64,000 nucleotides of DNA from Hoeflea algicola (GCF_026619415.1 NZ_JAOVZR010000001.1:3084501-3148500); one strand, 5' to 3'; positions 8,169 through 17,901 are shown, counted from the stretch's first letter. Notes: generated by a model not told the origin, from the sequence alone. Program-made: numbers and translations.

Positions 8169-9094
8169 GTCGTCTTGTCTCCTGAATTCCGCGCATCAAT
8201 GCGCCTGGCTTTTTCGATCAGCCGTTCGGCCATGTGCAAATGCAGCCGTTCGACCATGCGACCGTCAAGACTGATCACTCCACGGTCGCGGTTGTCCGCC
8301 TCGGCGAAGGCGGCAACGATGGCCTCGGCATTGGCAAGTTCCGCCGGTTCGATTCCGAAAATCTCGTTGGCGGGGCCGATTTGCGCGGGATGAATCAGCG
8401 TCTTGCCGTCAAATCCCATCGCCCGGCCCTCGCCACATTCGGTTGCCAGCCCGGCCTGATTCTTGAAATCATTGTAAACGCCATCCAGCACATCAAGCCC
8501 GTATGCCCGCCCCGCGAGCACGATCTGCATCAGCCAGGTCGCCAGCCACGGCCGGCCCGGCAGGGCGCTGATGCCGGTTTCCTTGATCAGATCATTGGTG
8601 CCGGTAATGAAACAATCGAGCCGGGCACCATCGGTGCGCGCGAGCCGGGCGATCTGTCCGGCATTCATTACCCCGCGTGGCGTCTCGATCATCGCCCAGA
8701 TCCTCAGATTCGCCGGCGCATCGGTCTGATCGAGCGCGTCCTCGACGGCAATGATGTCTTCGGGCGCATCGACCTTGGGAATCAGGATTGCATCGGGCTT
8801 GCAGCCGCGCGCCGCAAGCAGATCCTCCGTGCCCCAGGGCGAGGATAGCGCATTGATCCGGATCACGGTTTCCATGCCGGCTGGCAGTGCTGCGGCGCGG
8901 CCATCACCAAAAAAGCTCCGCAACGCCTCGCGCGCTTCCCGCTTGGCACCGGGCGCCACTGAATCTTCGAGGTCAAAGATCACGCTGTCGCAATCAAGTC
9001 CGGCGAGCTTGTCCTGCGCACGAGCATTGCCCGCAGGCAGGTAGAGAACGGAGCGCCGCGGCCGGACCGGGCGGGAATGGGATATCTGGCTCAT
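8165..9094 (-). CDS. HpcH/HpaI-type CoA-ester lyase (citrate lyase beta-like)
   Basis: A 309-aa member of the citrate lyase beta / malyl-CoA lyase family, which cleaves or forms beta-hydroxyacyl-CoA esters in a Mg-dependent TIM barrel. Key segments are RSVLYLPAGNARAQDKLAGL, DSVIFDLEDSVAPGAK (Mg/CoA region), VIRINALSSPWGTEDL, ILIPKVDAPEDI, MIETPRGVMNA and GFDGKTLIHPAQI. I chose the ATG at 9094 (MSQISHSRPVRPRRS) over a longer form because that is the usual N-terminal spacing. Possible substrates include malyl-CoA, methylmalyl-CoA or citramalyl-CoA; sequence alone does not decide. It leads the operon with DUF1737 and the amidohydrolase. Confidence 0.88.
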   Translation of the reverse strand: MSQISHSRPVRPRRSVLYLPAGNARAQDKLAGLDCDSVIFDLEDSVAPGAKREAREALRSFFGDGRAAALPAGMETVIRINALSSPWGTEDLLAARGCKPDAILIPKVDAPEDIIAVEDALDQTDAPANLRIWAMIETPRGVMNAGQIARLARTDGARLDCFITGTNDLIKETGISALPGRPWLATWLMQIVLAGRAYGLDVLDGVYNDFKNQAGLATECGEGRAMGFDGKTLIHPAQIGPANEIFGIEPAELANAEAIVAAFAEADNRDRGVISLDGRMVERLHLHMAERLIEKARRIDARNSGDKTT

Positions 9095-9221
9095 CGTCCA
9101 TCTATTGCCTCCGCCGGCACCGGCTTGCAAGTGACTTTGCCGCTGGCCACATCAGCCACCAGCCATTGAACAAGCCGCTGCCAATCCCCAGATTGACAGA
9201 GGTAATCAAGGAAACGAAGTC

Positions 9222-9458
9222 ATGAGAACACTCATCGCAATAGTCGCAGGTTTGGGTTTGATGGTCGCGGCCATCGCCGGCATCGCCCTGGCGCTGGTTC
9301 TCGGTGTTGTCGCCGCCGGCGCCGTATTTGCCGGTCGGCTGACGGGCCGCCTGCAACCAGCCATGGCAAGATCCGCCACAGCAAAGCCCGATCATCGGGC
9401 CTCACAGAACCAGTTCCGTGTCTGGGATGACGGTCGCGGCACCATCATAGACATGTAA
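9222..9458 (+). CDS. small single-pass membrane protein, unknown function
   Basis: This 78-aa ORF begins with a long hydrophobic stretch (residues 4-41, rich in A, G, V, L) that could be a signal anchor or a hairpin of two short helices. A polar tail ending [14 protein letters not shown] follows. A good ribosome site (GGAAACGA) precedes the ATG. I do not recognise the family. It lies between the CoA-ester lyase (divergent) and leuD, so it may be a separate small unit. Confidence 0.65.
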   Translation: MRTLIAIVAGLGLMVAAIAGIALALVLGVVAAGAVFAGRLTGRLQPAMARSATAKPDHRASQNQFRVWDDGRGTIIDM

Positions 9459-9565
9459 GAAATGCGGTTTGCAGGCCTAAATCGGGCGAACTAACCGGCT
9501 GGCTCTTCTTTTTCCGTTCCATGTTTGTTAAATGCTCCGGCATACACAGACAGGATATTCACGTC

Positions 9566-10171
9566 ATGGAAAAATTCGACCGTCTCACCGGCGTTGCAGC
9601 ACCCCTTCCGGTTGTCAATGTCGACACCGACATGATCATCCCCAAGGATTATCTCAAGACCATCAAGCGCACCGGTCTGGGCAAGGGTCTTTTCGCCGAA
9701 GCCCGCTACAATGAAGATGGTTCGGAAATCCCTGAATTCGTGCTCAACCAGCCGGCCTGGCGCAATGCCTCGATCCTGATCGCGGGCGACAATTTCGGCT
9801 GCGGTTCCTCGCGCGAACATGCCCCCTGGGCGCTTCTCGATTTCGGTATTCGCTGCGTGATTTCGACCAGCTTCGCCGATATTTTCTACAATAATTGCTT
9901 CAAGAACGGCATCCTGCCGATCGTCGTCAGCCAGGAAAATCTCGACAAGCTGATGGATGACGCCCGCCGCGGCGCCAACGCTACCGTGTCGATTGACCTG
10001 GAAACCCAGAAAATCAGCGGTCCCGACGGCGGAGTTATTTCCTTCGACGTTGACCCCTTCAGGAAGCACTGCCTGCTCAACGGTCTCGACGATATTGCAT
10101 TGACTCTCGAGAAGGCCAGCGCAATCGATAGCTATGAAACCCAGGCGGCAGAGACCCGCCCCTGGCTCTAG
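9566..10171 (+). CDS. leuD: 3-isopropylmalate dehydratase small subunit
   Basis: The 201-aa protein is LeuD, the swivelling-domain subunit that works with LeuC (not in this window) to isomerise 2- to 3-isopropylmalate in leucine synthesis. It starts [20 protein letters not shown] and contains [13 protein letters not shown] and the substrate-loop motif [15 protein letters not shown], followed by [17 protein letters not shown]. The ATG at 9566 matches the family start; the 15 codons upstream do not. Downstream comes an ACP-ketosynthase pair and then leuB, an uncommon interruption of leu genes. Confidence 0.96.
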   Translation: MEKFDRLTGVAAPLPVVNVDTDMIIPKDYLKTIKRTGLGKGLFAEARYNEDGSEIPEFVLNQPAWRNASILIAGDNFGCGSSREHAPWALLDFGIRCVISTSFADIFYNNCFKNGILPIVVSQENLDKLMDDARRGANATVSIDLETQKISGPDGGVISFDVDPFRKHCLLNGLDDIALTLEKASAIDSYETQAAETRPWL

Positions 10172-10245
10172 TCGGGTCTTATGCAAATTTCCGACCGGAC
10201 CAAACAGGCGATTTTGCGCTTAGACGAGAGTTGAAGGAAGCCTCC

Positions 10246-10500
10246 ATGTCGACCGATATTGAAACCTCGACCATTGCCCTGATTGCAGCTGCCAGCGAGA
10301 TGGAGGCAAGCGAGATCACGCGCGAGACCGAATTGGCCGATCTTGAGGTCGATTCGCTGGCTCTGACCGAGATCGTCATGGATATCGAGGACGAGAACAA
10401 TATCGAGATAGATCTCAACACGGCCGAGGCCTGGCAATCTCTCAAGACAGTCGGCGATATCATCGCCGTGGTGGAAAAACTCGTCGCGGCGCGGACTTAG
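10246..10500 (+). CDS. stand-alone acyl carrier protein
   Basis: An 84-aa acidic ACP with the phosphopantetheine site LEVDSLALTEIV (Ser37). It differs clearly from the housekeeping AcpP (usual DSLD-type site) and from the longer rhizobial AcpXL. The helix after the Ser is more like NodF-type or other specialised ACPs. A GAAGG ribosome site precedes the ATG at 10246. Its stop at 10500 is followed at once by the ketosynthase start at 10502, so the pair is surely co-translated. It probably carries the acyl chain for that ketosynthase in a dedicated fatty-acyl pathway; the product is unknown. Confidence 0.88.
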   Translation: MSTDIETSTIALIAAASEMEASEITRETELADLEVDSLALTEIVMDIEDENNIEIDLNTAEAWQSLKTVGDIIAVVEKLVAART

Positions 10501-10501
10501 G

Positions 10502-11713
10502 ATGGCCCGGCAGCGTGTCGTTGTAACCGGCCTCGGCGGAATCTGTGCACTGGGTGGCAATGCGAGTGACATCTGGGCCGGCATGAAGGAAGGCCGCGAC
10601 GGCTGCAGCCCACTTTCGATCGTCACCCGCGACCTCAAGATCGGCATTGGCTGCGGTCTCACCGGTTATCCCGAAGACGACGGCATCGACAAGCGCCAGC
10701 GCGTGACCATGAGCGCCATCAGCCGAATCGCGGTGATCGCCGCCCGTGAGGCGATGGCGCAATCGGGCCTGACCTCGGGCGATTTCGACCAGTTGCGGGC
10801 CGGCGCGGTTGTCGGCGTCGGCATTTTCGGCACCGATGCTGTCGACCAGAGCTATGTCGATGTGTTTGTCGAGGGCAAGAAACGCCCGCATCTTTTCACC
10901 GTGCCGCGGGTCATGCCCGGGGCGCCCGCTGGTCATGTGTCCATCGATCTGGGGCTTAAAGGCCCGGTCTTCGGTGTCACCTCGGCCTGTGCGTCGGGCA
11001 ACCACGCCTTCATTTCAGCCGTCGACCAGATCCGCCTTGGCCGCGCCGACGTGATGCTTGCCGGTGGCGCCGAATTGTCGCTGGTCTACGGTCCGCTCAA
11101 AGCCTGGGAATCGCTGCGCGTGCTCGCCCGCCAGGCCTGCCGGCCGTTTTCCGCCGACCGCGACGGACTGGTGCTGGGCGACGGCGCCGCCATTGCGGTG
11201 CTTGAGTCCTATGAGCACGCAATTGCTCGCGGCGCCAATATTCTGGCCGAGATTATCGGCGTCGGTCTCTCCGGTGACGCCTCCGATATCGTCAACCCCA
11301 CCGTCGAAGGCCCGGCTGCGGCAATGCGTAATTGCCTTGCCGACGCCGGAATTTCAGCCGACCAGGTCGACTACATCAACGCCCATGGCACCGCCACGCA
11401 GGCCAATGACCAGACCGAGACCCGCGCCATCCGCCAGGTTTTCGGGTCCGCCGCCGATAATGTGTCTGTGTCCTCGACCAAATCCATGCACGGCCATTGC
11501 CTGGGCGCTTCGAGCGCCATCGAGATGATCGCCTGCGTCAACGCCATCCGCGAAGGCGTCATTCCACCGACCATCAATTTCACAAGTCCCGATCCGCTGT
11601 GCGACCTCGATGTCACTCCGAACGAAGCCCGGGAAAAAACTGTCGATATCACCATATCCAATGCCTTCGCCTTCGGCGGCACCAATGCTGTCGTGGCACT
11701 GAAGCGGGTTTGA
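10502..11713 (+). CDS. beta-ketoacyl-ACP synthase (FabF/NodE-like)
   Basis: A 403-aa condensing enzyme of the KAS II type with a complete catalytic set: nucleophile C163 in VTSACASGNHAF, H295 in INAHGTATQANDQTE, K327 and H332 in STKSMHGHCLGAS. It extends an acyl chain on ACP by two carbons. It is fused operonically (1-nt gap) to the specialised ACP, giving a NodF-NodE-like arrangement. That points to a modified or long fatty acid rather than bulk synthesis, but no thioesterase, dehydratase or acyltransferase is adjacent to tell which. There is no nodulation gene in the window. Confidence 0.88.
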   Translation: MARQRVVVTGLGGICALGGNASDIWAGMKEGRDGCSPLSIVTRDLKIGIGCGLTGYPEDDGIDKRQRVTMSAISRIAVIAAREAMAQSGLTSGDFDQLRAGAVVGVGIFGTDAVDQSYVDVFVEGKKRPHLFTVPRVMPGAPAGHVSIDLGLKGPVFGVTSACASGNHAFISAVDQIRLGRADVMLAGGAELSLVYGPLKAWESLRVLARQACRPFSADRDGLVLGDGAAIAVLESYEHAIARGANILAEIIGVGLSGDASDIVNPTVEGPAAAMRNCLADAGISADQVDYINAHGTATQANDQTETRAIRQVFGSAADNVSVSSTKSMHGHCLGASSAIEMIACVNAIREGVIPPTINFTSPDPLCDLDVTPNEAREKTVDITISNAFAFGGTNAVVALKRV

Positions 11714-11804
11714 TACCGTCACCCACCGGTTGGTTGAAAAATCGCCGGGCCGGCGTTAATGCTCACCCGAAAGCTGCGATTTTTACTTTTGAAAGGCATG
11801 ATCC

Positions 11805-12908
11805 ATGACGTCTCGTTCTCTCTTTCTGCTTCCTGGCGACGGCATCGGCCCGGAAGCCATGGCCGAAGTCCGGAAAGTCATCGCCCATCTCAATGACAAG
11901 CACGGAACGGATTTCGTCACCGACGAGGGACTGGTCGGCGGATGCGCCTATGACGCCTGCGGCCAGGCAATTTCCGACGCGGACATGGAAAAGGCGATGG
12001 CCGCCGACGCCGTATTGTTCGGCGCGGTTGGCGGTCCGAAATGGGATCCTGTGCCGTATGAAGTGCGTCCCGAGGCAGGTCTTTTGCGGCTGCGCAAGGA
12101 CATGGAGCTGTTCGCCAACCTGCGTCCGGCAATCTGCTACCCGGCGCTTGCCGCCTCGTCTTCGCTCAAGCCCGAAGTTGTCGAAGGCCTCGATATCCTG
12201 ATCGTCCGCGAACTCACCGGCGGCGTCTATTTCGGCGAACCCAAGGAAATCATCGATCTCGGCAACGGTCAGAAGCGCGGCATAGACACCCAGGTCTATG
12301 ACACCTACGAAATCGAACGCATTTCAGCCGTCGCCTTCGAGCTGGCGCGCACCCGCAGGAACGAAGTCTGTTCGATGGAAAAGCGCAACGTCATGAAATC
12401 CGGCGTGCTCTGGAACGAGGTGGTGACCGCCACCCACAAGGCACGTTTCTCCGACGTCAAGCTGAGCCACATGCTGGCCGATGCCGGCGGCATGCAGCTG
12501 GTGCGCTGGCCCAAGCAGTTCGACGTCATCGTCACCGACAATCTGTTTGGCGATATGCTCTCAGACGTCGCCGCCATGCTGACCGGCTCACTCGGCATGC
12601 TGCCCTCCGCCTCGCTCGGCGCACCCGATCCCAAGACCGGCAAGCGCAAGGCGCTCTACGAGCCGGTGCACGGCTCGGCACCCGATATCGCCGGCCAGGG
12701 CATCGCCAACCCGATCGCCATGATCGCCTCCTTTGCCATGTGCCTGCGCTATTCCTTCGACATGGTAGCTGAAGCCGAGCGGCTGGATGCAGCCATTGCC
12801 ACCGTGCTTGGAAACGGCCTGCGCACCGGCGATATCATGTCGGATGGCTGCACCAAGGTGACCACTGCCGAAATGGGCGACGCCATCGTCGCCGCTTACG
12901 CAGGATAA
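11805..12908 (+). CDS. leuB: 3-isopropylmalate dehydrogenase
   Basis: The 367-aa LeuB oxidatively decarboxylates 3-isopropylmalate with NAD in leucine synthesis. Recognisable are [15 protein letters not shown] at the start, [29 protein letters not shown], the Mg-site [16 protein letters not shown], and the NAD-binding loop [18 protein letters not shown]. It is full length. A strong intrinsic terminator follows the stop. Confidence 0.97.
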   Translation: MTSRSLFLLPGDGIGPEAMAEVRKVIAHLNDKHGTDFVTDEGLVGGCAYDACGQAISDADMEKAMAADAVLFGAVGGPKWDPVPYEVRPEAGLLRLRKDMELFANLRPAICYPALAASSSLKPEVVEGLDILIVRELTGGVYFGEPKEIIDLGNGQKRGIDTQVYDTYEIERISAVAFELARTRRNEVCSMEKRNVMKSGVLWNEVVTATHKARFSDVKLSHMLADAGGMQLVRWPKQFDVIVTDNLFGDMLSDVAAMLTGSLGMLPSASLGAPDPKTGKRKALYEPVHGSAPDIAGQGIANPIAMIASFAMCLRYSFDMVAEAERLDAAIATVLGNGLRTGDIMSDGCTKVTTAEMGDAIVAAYAG

Positions 12909-12934
12909 GCATCACCATTTATAACGGCAAATCC

Positions 12935-12969
12935 AACCCGGCCCGGCTCCACGCTCGGCCGGGTTTTTG
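12935..12969 (+). terminator. intrinsic terminator after leuB
   Basis: AACCCGGCC at 12935-12943 pairs with GGCCGGGTT at 12957-12965, followed by a T run. The stem is 9 bp and GC-rich. It separates leuB from the convergent antiporter gene and is a partial terminator in the other direction. Confidence 0.85.
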
Positions 12970-12987
12970 TTGAACCCCGCTGGCTGG

Positions 12988-14865
12988 TCAGGTTGTGTCT
13001 GAACGGCGGATTTCTTCCATCTGCCGGGCCAGTTCGGCGCGCCAGGGCCCCATCATCTCGCGCACCTTCTGGATATAGGGCTCGTTCTCAGCCAGCGTCA
13101 GTTTCGGATCGTAGACGCTCGCCACCTCAAGCATCGATTTCCGGTCCATGCGGTCGAAGGCGTCGGCCATGGCGTGAGCATGGGGCGTGGAAATCCCCAA
13201 CGCCTCAAACGCGGATCGGCCCATCCGGATCGAGCTGTCATAGGTCTCGCGGACGATATCGCGGCAGCCGGCGGCCCAGAGATCATAGACATGGTCACGG
13301 TCAACCGCGCGCGCCAGCACATGCACGCCCGGATGGGTATGCTGCAGATATCTGGTCAATTCGGTAATCTGCTCACGATCATCGATGGCGATAACGATCA
13401 GCTTGGCCTCAGAGATGCCGGCCGCATGCAGAAGTTCGGGTCGGGTGGCGTCGCCATAATAGGATTTCAACCCGAAACGGCCCATCATGTCGATGCGTTT
13501 GGAATTGAAATCAATCACCGTCGAGCCGTAACCGGCTGCCGACAGCATCCGCTGGATCAGCCCGCCCATGCGGCCATGGCCAGCTATGATGATGTGGTTT
13601 TGCTCGTCGATCTGGTCGGTTTGCCGCCCGTCTGCCTCGACAAACCGTGGCGCGATAACCCGGTCATAGAGTATGAAAAGCCCCGGCGTCAGTACCATCG
13701 ACAGCGCCACCACCAACAGCAGCTGATCGGCGATCTCAGCCGGGATCACCGAATTTGCCACCGTAAACGACAACAACACGAAGCCGAACTCACCGGCCTG
13801 CGCCAATCCCAATGCAAACAGCCAGCGATCGCCGCCACGCAGCTTGAAGACCAGCGCCAGCACATAGAGCACGCCGGCCTTTATGGCGATCAGCGCCAGG
13901 GTCAGGGCGACGATCAGCCCCGGATTGTCGGCCAACAGCGCGAAATTGATGCCGGCGCCGACACTCATGAAAAACAGACCGAGCAATAGCCCCTTGAACG
14001 GGCCGATATCGGATTCCAGTTCGTGGCGGTATTCGCTGTTGGCCAGCACCACACCGGCAAGAAAGGTGCCGAGCGCCGGCGACAGACCGACCAGCGACAT
14101 CAGCAAGGCGATGCCGATTACCATCAGCAAGGCCGTGGCGGTGAAAAGCTCGCGCAATTGCGAGGTTGCGATGAAGCGAAACAGGGGCCGCGTCAGCCGA
14201 CTGCCGATCAACACCACAGCGGCCACCGCGGCCAGGGTGACCAGCGTGGTTTGCCAGCCATTGAGCCCGGCCACCAGGCTCATCGTCGCGCCATGATCGC
14301 CGCCGCCGGATCCCTGCGCGGCACTGGCAGCGTGATGGGCTTCGAGCAATTCCGGCAGCGCCAACAACGGGATCAGCGCCAGCATTGGAATCACGGCAAT
14401 GTCCTGGAACAACAGCACCGAGAAACTCGATTGCCCGCCATCGCTTTTCAACAGTCCCTTTTCATTGAGCGACTGCAGCACGATCGCCGTCGACGAGAGC
14501 GACAGCACCAGCCCGATCGCCAGGCTCACCGTCCAGGATTGGCCCAGCGCCATCGCCACCATCATCACCAGAAGCGTGCTGCCCGCTACCTGCGCGCCGC
14601 CAAGCCCGATCAACCGCGTCCGCATCTGCCAGAGCATTTTCGGCTCCAGTTCGAGGCCGACCAGAAACAGCATCATCACCACGCCGAACTCGGCAAAATG
14701 CTGAATCGACAGCACGTCGACATCGAGCAGCGCCAGCACCGGCGAAATTGCAATACCGGCGATCAGGTAGCCAAGCACCGAGCCAAGTCCCAGCCGCGTG
14801 GCAATCGGCACAGCGAAAACGCCCGCGACAAGAAACACAAATGCAAGCAACAGAAAATCGGTCAT
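12988..14865 (-). CDS. KefB/KefC-type cation:proton antiporter (CPA2)
   Basis: A 625-aa inner-membrane protein with a Na/H-exchanger domain of about 12 helices (residues 1-390, starting MTDFLLLAFVFLVAGVFAVP) and a cytosolic TrkA-N/RCK domain (about 410-530, IIIAGHGRMGGLIQRML). It contains FLVGLELEPKMLW and SSTAIVLQSLNEKG, typical of KefB/KefC glutathione-gated K+ efflux antiporters. The ATG at 14865 has an AGGGGA ribosome site 8-12 nt upstream and begins at the first membrane helix; an upstream in-frame start adds an implausible cysteine-rich tail. No KefF/KefG-like partner lies next to it. Confidence 0.9.
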   Translation of the reverse strand: MTDFLLLAFVFLVAGVFAVPIATRLGLGSVLGYLIAGIAISPVLALLDVDVLSIQHFAEFGVVMMLFLVGLELEPKMLWQMRTRLIGLGGAQVAGSTLLVMMVAMALGQSWTVSLAIGLVLSLSSTAIVLQSLNEKGLLKSDGGQSSFSVLLFQDIAVIPMLALIPLLALPELLEAHHAASAAQGSGGGDHGATMSLVAGLNGWQTTLVTLAAVAAVVLIGSRLTRPLFRFIATSQLRELFTATALLMVIGIALLMSLVGLSPALGTFLAGVVLANSEYRHELESDIGPFKGLLLGLFFMSVGAGINFALLADNPGLIVALTLALIAIKAGVLYVLALVFKLRGGDRWLFALGLAQAGEFGFVLLSFTVANSVIPAEIADQLLLVVALSMVLTPGLFILYDRVIAPRFVEADGRQTDQIDEQNHIIIAGHGRMGGLIQRMLSAAGYGSTVIDFNSKRIDMMGRFGLKSYYGDATRPELLHAAGISEAKLIVIAIDDREQITELTRYLQHTHPGVHVLARAVDRDHVYDLWAAGCRDIVRETYDSSIRMGRSAFEALGISTPHAHAMADAFDRMDRKSMLEVASVYDPKLTLAENEPYIQKVREMMGPWRAELARQMEEIRRSDTT

Positions 14866-15183
14866 GAAACATCCCCTTGGCCCAATGTTGTGAGGCCTTG
14901 CAGCAATATTCGCATTCTGTCTGAAAAAGGAAGCCCGGGATATCGCCTGTCTTGCTGCACAGCAGAAGCGCGGCAACCGGTGCGAACCGGGCCAAAACGT
15001 TGTTAGCCGGCGACCGCACGGAACGAATTGACATTTCAGCGCACTTCCATCAAAACACGCCCACCATGCGCACCACGATCAAAACCAAGACCGCGATCTG
15101 ACCCGTTCCGCCCCCCTCACTCTCCCCGGGGCGGGAAGAGTGGCGCTTGACCGCTAACAAGGGGAGAGAGGAGCACGGAAACC
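14866..15183. other. divergent intergenic region between antiporter and asd
   Basis: No gene can be supported here. It must carry both promoters. The best match on the plus strand is TTGACA at 15028-15033 with a poor -10 (CAAAAC) 17 nt on. A GC-rich patch with CCCCGGGGC lies at about 15121-15130, close before asd. Confidence 0.4.
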
Positions 15184-16215
15184 ATGGGTTTCAAAATCGC
15201 AATTGTCGGTGCGACGGGCAATGTCGGCCGCGAAATGCTCAACATTTTGTCAGAGCGCGCCTTCCCTGTCAGCGAAGTCGTAGCCCTTGCCTCGAGCCGC
15301 TCGGTGGGCACCGAAGTTTCCTTCGGCGACAAGACCCTGAAGGTCAAGAATCTCGAAAATTATGATTTTACCGGCACCGATCTCTGCCTGATGTCTGCCG
15401 GTGGCACGATCAGCAAGAAATGGTCGCCCAAGATCGCCGCCCAAGGCTGCATCGTCATCGATAATTCCTCGGCCTGGCGCTACGACGCCGACGTGCCGTT
15501 GATCGTGCCTGAAGTCAATCCGGATGCGATCACCGGCTATACCAAGCGCAACATCATCGCCAACCCGAATTGCTCGACGGCACAGCTGGTCGTCGCGCTC
15601 AAGCCGCTGCATGATCACGCCAAGATCAAACGCCTGGTGATCTCGACCTACCAGTCGGTTTCCGGCGCCGGCAAGGACGGCATGGACGAGCTGTTCAACC
15701 AGACCCGCGCCGTGTTTGTCGCAGATTCGATCTCGACCCACAAATTCACCAAGCGCATCGCCTTCAACGTCATTCCGCATATCGATGACTTCATGGAAGA
15801 CGGCTACACCAAGGAAGAATGGAAGGTGCTGGCCGAAACCAAGAAGATGCTGGATCCGAAGATCAAGGTCACCTGCACCGCCGTGCGCGTGCCGGTGTTC
15901 ATCGGCCATTCGGAATCGGTCAATATCGAGTTTGAAAACGAGATTTCTGCCGAGGAAGCCCGTGACATCCTGCGCGACGCACCCGGCTGCCAGGTCATCG
16001 ACAAGCACGAGGACGGTGGCTACATCACGCCCTATGAATGTGCTGGCGAAGACGCCACCTTCATCTCGCGCATCCGCGAGGACGCAACTGTCGAAAACGG
16101 CCTCAACATCTGGGTCGTCTCTGACAATCTGCGCAAGGGTGCCGCTCTCAACACCATTCAGATCGCCGAACTGCTGGTCAACCGGCGGCTGATCAAGCCG
16201 CGGCTGGCTGCCTGA
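15184..16215 (+). CDS. asd: aspartate-semialdehyde dehydrogenase
   Basis: The 343-aa enzyme reduces aspartyl phosphate to aspartate semialdehyde, the branch point to lysine/diaminopimelate, threonine and methionine. It has the NADP motif IAIVGATGNVGREML at the start, the catalytic cysteine C130 in ANPNCSTAQLVVAL, and the SVSGAGKDGMDELFNQ substrate region. Length is normal. It is monocistronic: a terminator follows 20 nt after the stop. Confidence 0.96.
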   Translation: MGFKIAIVGATGNVGREMLNILSERAFPVSEVVALASSRSVGTEVSFGDKTLKVKNLENYDFTGTDLCLMSAGGTISKKWSPKIAAQGCIVIDNSSAWRYDADVPLIVPEVNPDAITGYTKRNIIANPNCSTAQLVVALKPLHDHAKIKRLVISTYQSVSGAGKDGMDELFNQTRAVFVADSISTHKFTKRIAFNVIPHIDDFMEDGYTKEEWKVLAETKKMLDPKIKVTCTAVRVPVFIGHSESVNIEFENEISAEEARDILRDAPGCQVIDKHEDGGYITPYECAGEDATFISRIREDATVENGLNIWVVSDNLRKGAALNTIQIAELLVNRRLIKPRLAA

Positions 16216-16235
16216 ATGCAATCGAGCCATTTGAT

Positions 16236-16269
16236 GGCCCGCCGGTGCACCCCATCGGCGGGCCTTTTT
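16236..16269 (+). terminator. intrinsic terminator after asd
   Basis: GGCCCGCCG at 16236-16244 pairs with CGGCGGGCC at 16256-16264, then five Ts. The 9-bp GC stem and T run make it a strong Rho-independent terminator. Confidence 0.9.
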
Positions 16270-16361
16270 ATTGAGCCACGGAATTGGCGGGTCGTGACTT
16301 TTCAGCGAAACGCTGGCAAGCTTCGCCCCGGCCAAGTTTCACGACACAAGGGTGATGATGC

Positions 16362-17180
16362 ATGAACGACACGGGTGGAAAACTGACCGCAGCGGGCATT
16401 GCCGCGCTGGTTATGATAGGCTTCGCCACACCGGCGATTGCCGCACAATGCGGCAACAACTCCAAGGGCTTTCCCGCTTGGATCACCCAGTTCAAGAAGG
16501 AAGCGGCCCGGGCAGGCATCTCCGAGCGCACGCTCGACAGGGCTTTCGCCAACGTCCGTTATGCCACCAAGACGATTTCGCTGGACCGCAATCAGCGCAG
16601 CTTCAAATTGTCTTTCGACCAGTTCATGCAGAAGCGCGGCGCCAACACCATCATTTCCCAGGGCAAGAAGCTGAAGAAGCGCAATGCCGGAATGTTCGAT
16701 GCGATCGAGAAGAAATACGGCGTACCTGCCGGTCCGCTGCTCGCGATCTGGGGCATGGAATCAGGTTTCGGCCGGTTTTCCGGCAACCAGCACACCATGT
16801 CGGCTGTGGCGACGCTGGCCTATGATTGCCGTCGCTCGGCGTTTTTCACCGAACAGCTCTATGCCCAGTTGCAGCTCATACAGAAGGGCTGGCTGAGCCC
16901 CGACTTCAAGGGCGCCGCCCATGGCGAAATCGGCCAGACCCAGTTCCTGCCCGCAAATGTCGTCCGTTTCGGCGTCGATGGCGACCGCAACGGCAGCGTC
17001 GATCTGGCGTCCTCTGCCGACGCACTGGCCTCGACCGCGAATTTCCTCCGCGCCCATGGCTGGAGCCGCGGCGGCGGCTATCAGCCGGGAGAGGGCAACC
17101 ACCGGGCGATCGAGGGCTGGAACGCAGCCAGCGTCTACCAAAAGGCAATTGCCAAGATCGGTGCGGACATCGACGGTTGA
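16362..17180 (+). CDS. lytic murein transglycosylase, MltB-like
   Basis: A 272-aa secreted enzyme that cleaves peptidoglycan to 1,6-anhydro-muropeptides. A Sec signal peptide (residues 1-28, ending TPAIAA) precedes the mature domain. The transglycosylase domain has the catalytic Glu133 in LLAIWGMESGFGRF, followed by SAVATLAYDCRRSAFF and GEIGQTQFLPANVVRFG, all hallmarks of the SLT_2/MltB family. It lacks the C-terminal peptidoglycan-binding domain found in longer relatives. It lies between asd and a divergent-facing gene pair and appears monocistronic. Confidence 0.92.
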   Translation: MNDTGGKLTAAGIAALVMIGFATPAIAAQCGNNSKGFPAWITQFKKEAARAGISERTLDRAFANVRYATKTISLDRNQRSFKLSFDQFMQKRGANTIISQGKKLKKRNAGMFDAIEKKYGVPAGPLLAIWGMESGFGRFSGNQHTMSAVATLAYDCRRSAFFTEQLYAQLQLIQKGWLSPDFKGAAHGEIGQTQFLPANVVRFGVDGDRNGSVDLASSADALASTANFLRAHGWSRGGGYQPGEGNHRAIEGWNAASVYQKAIAKIGADIDG

Positions 17181-17204
17181 AGCTCAGCTAAAGTCTGATG
17201 CTGA

Positions 17205-17230
17205 CGGCCCGCGCCAACTGCCGCGGGCCG
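17205..17230. repeat. strong GC-rich stem-loop after mltB-like gene
   Basis: CGGCCCGCG at 17205-17213 pairs perfectly with CGCGGGCCG at 17222-17230 across an 8-nt loop. There is no T tract, so it may protect the 3' end of the mRNA or be a weak terminator. The rest of 17181-17399 shows no gene. Confidence 0.45.
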
Positions 17231-17399
17231 GATCGACCCGGTCCATGGCGCGTTCAGGCCGATCTGCCTGAACGACACCGCACATGCGTCGATTCAATCT
17301 GTTGCAGATCCATGCATTCAATTGGTTCCGCCGAGCTGAAAAGCCCATTTTCCGGCCGCGATCACCGATCCGTTATCCGGACTGATCACAAAAACAGCG

Positions 17400-17825
17400 T
17401 CAGAATTCGTCGCAGCTTTCGTCCACCGTGGTTTGTACGCTGTGGATGATCTTGCCGCCCTTGAAGGTGAACGCCTCGCGGATCAGCAATTCATTGTCGG
17501 TGAACTGGTAACACACCAGCGCCGTGGCAGTGGTGTCGTCGATCCTCGCCTCGGGGTCGAGTTGCCAGGCAAAATTGGCCGTGGCGGCAATCTCTTCCCA
17601 TTCATCCAGCGCCTCGACGAATTCCGCTTTGGTCTGGGTTACCTCGAGATCCCCAAGTTCGATTTTCGCATCATCGGCCAGCAAATCGGTGAGTGCGACC
17701 CGGTTGACGTCGAACAGTGCCGTATACCATCGCTCCAGCAGCGAACTTGTCGTTTGCGCCGCGGCAACCGCCGGGATGGCGACAAGCACGGTGGCGGCAA
17801 TAAGTACAGTTCGGATCAGACGCAT
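17400..17825 (-). CDS. secreted NTF2/SnoaL-like protein
   Basis: The 141-aa product begins with a signal peptide (MRLIRTVLIAATVLVAIPAV, cleavage near AAA-QT, residue 23). A single nuclear-transport-factor-2-like fold follows (LLERWYTALFDVNRVALTDL, AFTFKGGKIIHSVQTTVDE). NTF2-like domains bind small molecules or act as enzymes; without known catalytic residues no function can be given. Two cysteines in the mature chain could form a disulfide in the periplasm. The ATG at 17825 was chosen because it starts the signal peptide. Confidence 0.72.
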   Translation of the reverse strand: MRLIRTVLIAATVLVAIPAVAAAQTTSSLLERWYTALFDVNRVALTDLLADDAKIELGDLEVTQTKAEFVEALDEWEEIAATANFAWQLDPEARIDDTTATALVCYQFTDNELLIREAFTFKGGKIIHSVQTTVDESCDEF

Positions 17826-17901
17826 GTGAAGGCTCCCGCAGGCGCCGCTTCCAGGCTGGCAAGTGCGCCACCGCCATGGAACCGGAGTGCGGGGGCTGCT
17901 G

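Noticed and set aside
14023..15006. long plus-strand frame antisense to the antiporter
   Set aside because: Gln/Arg/His-rich composition typical of antisense shadows in GC-rich DNA; the minus-strand gene has a full KefB-like domain structure.
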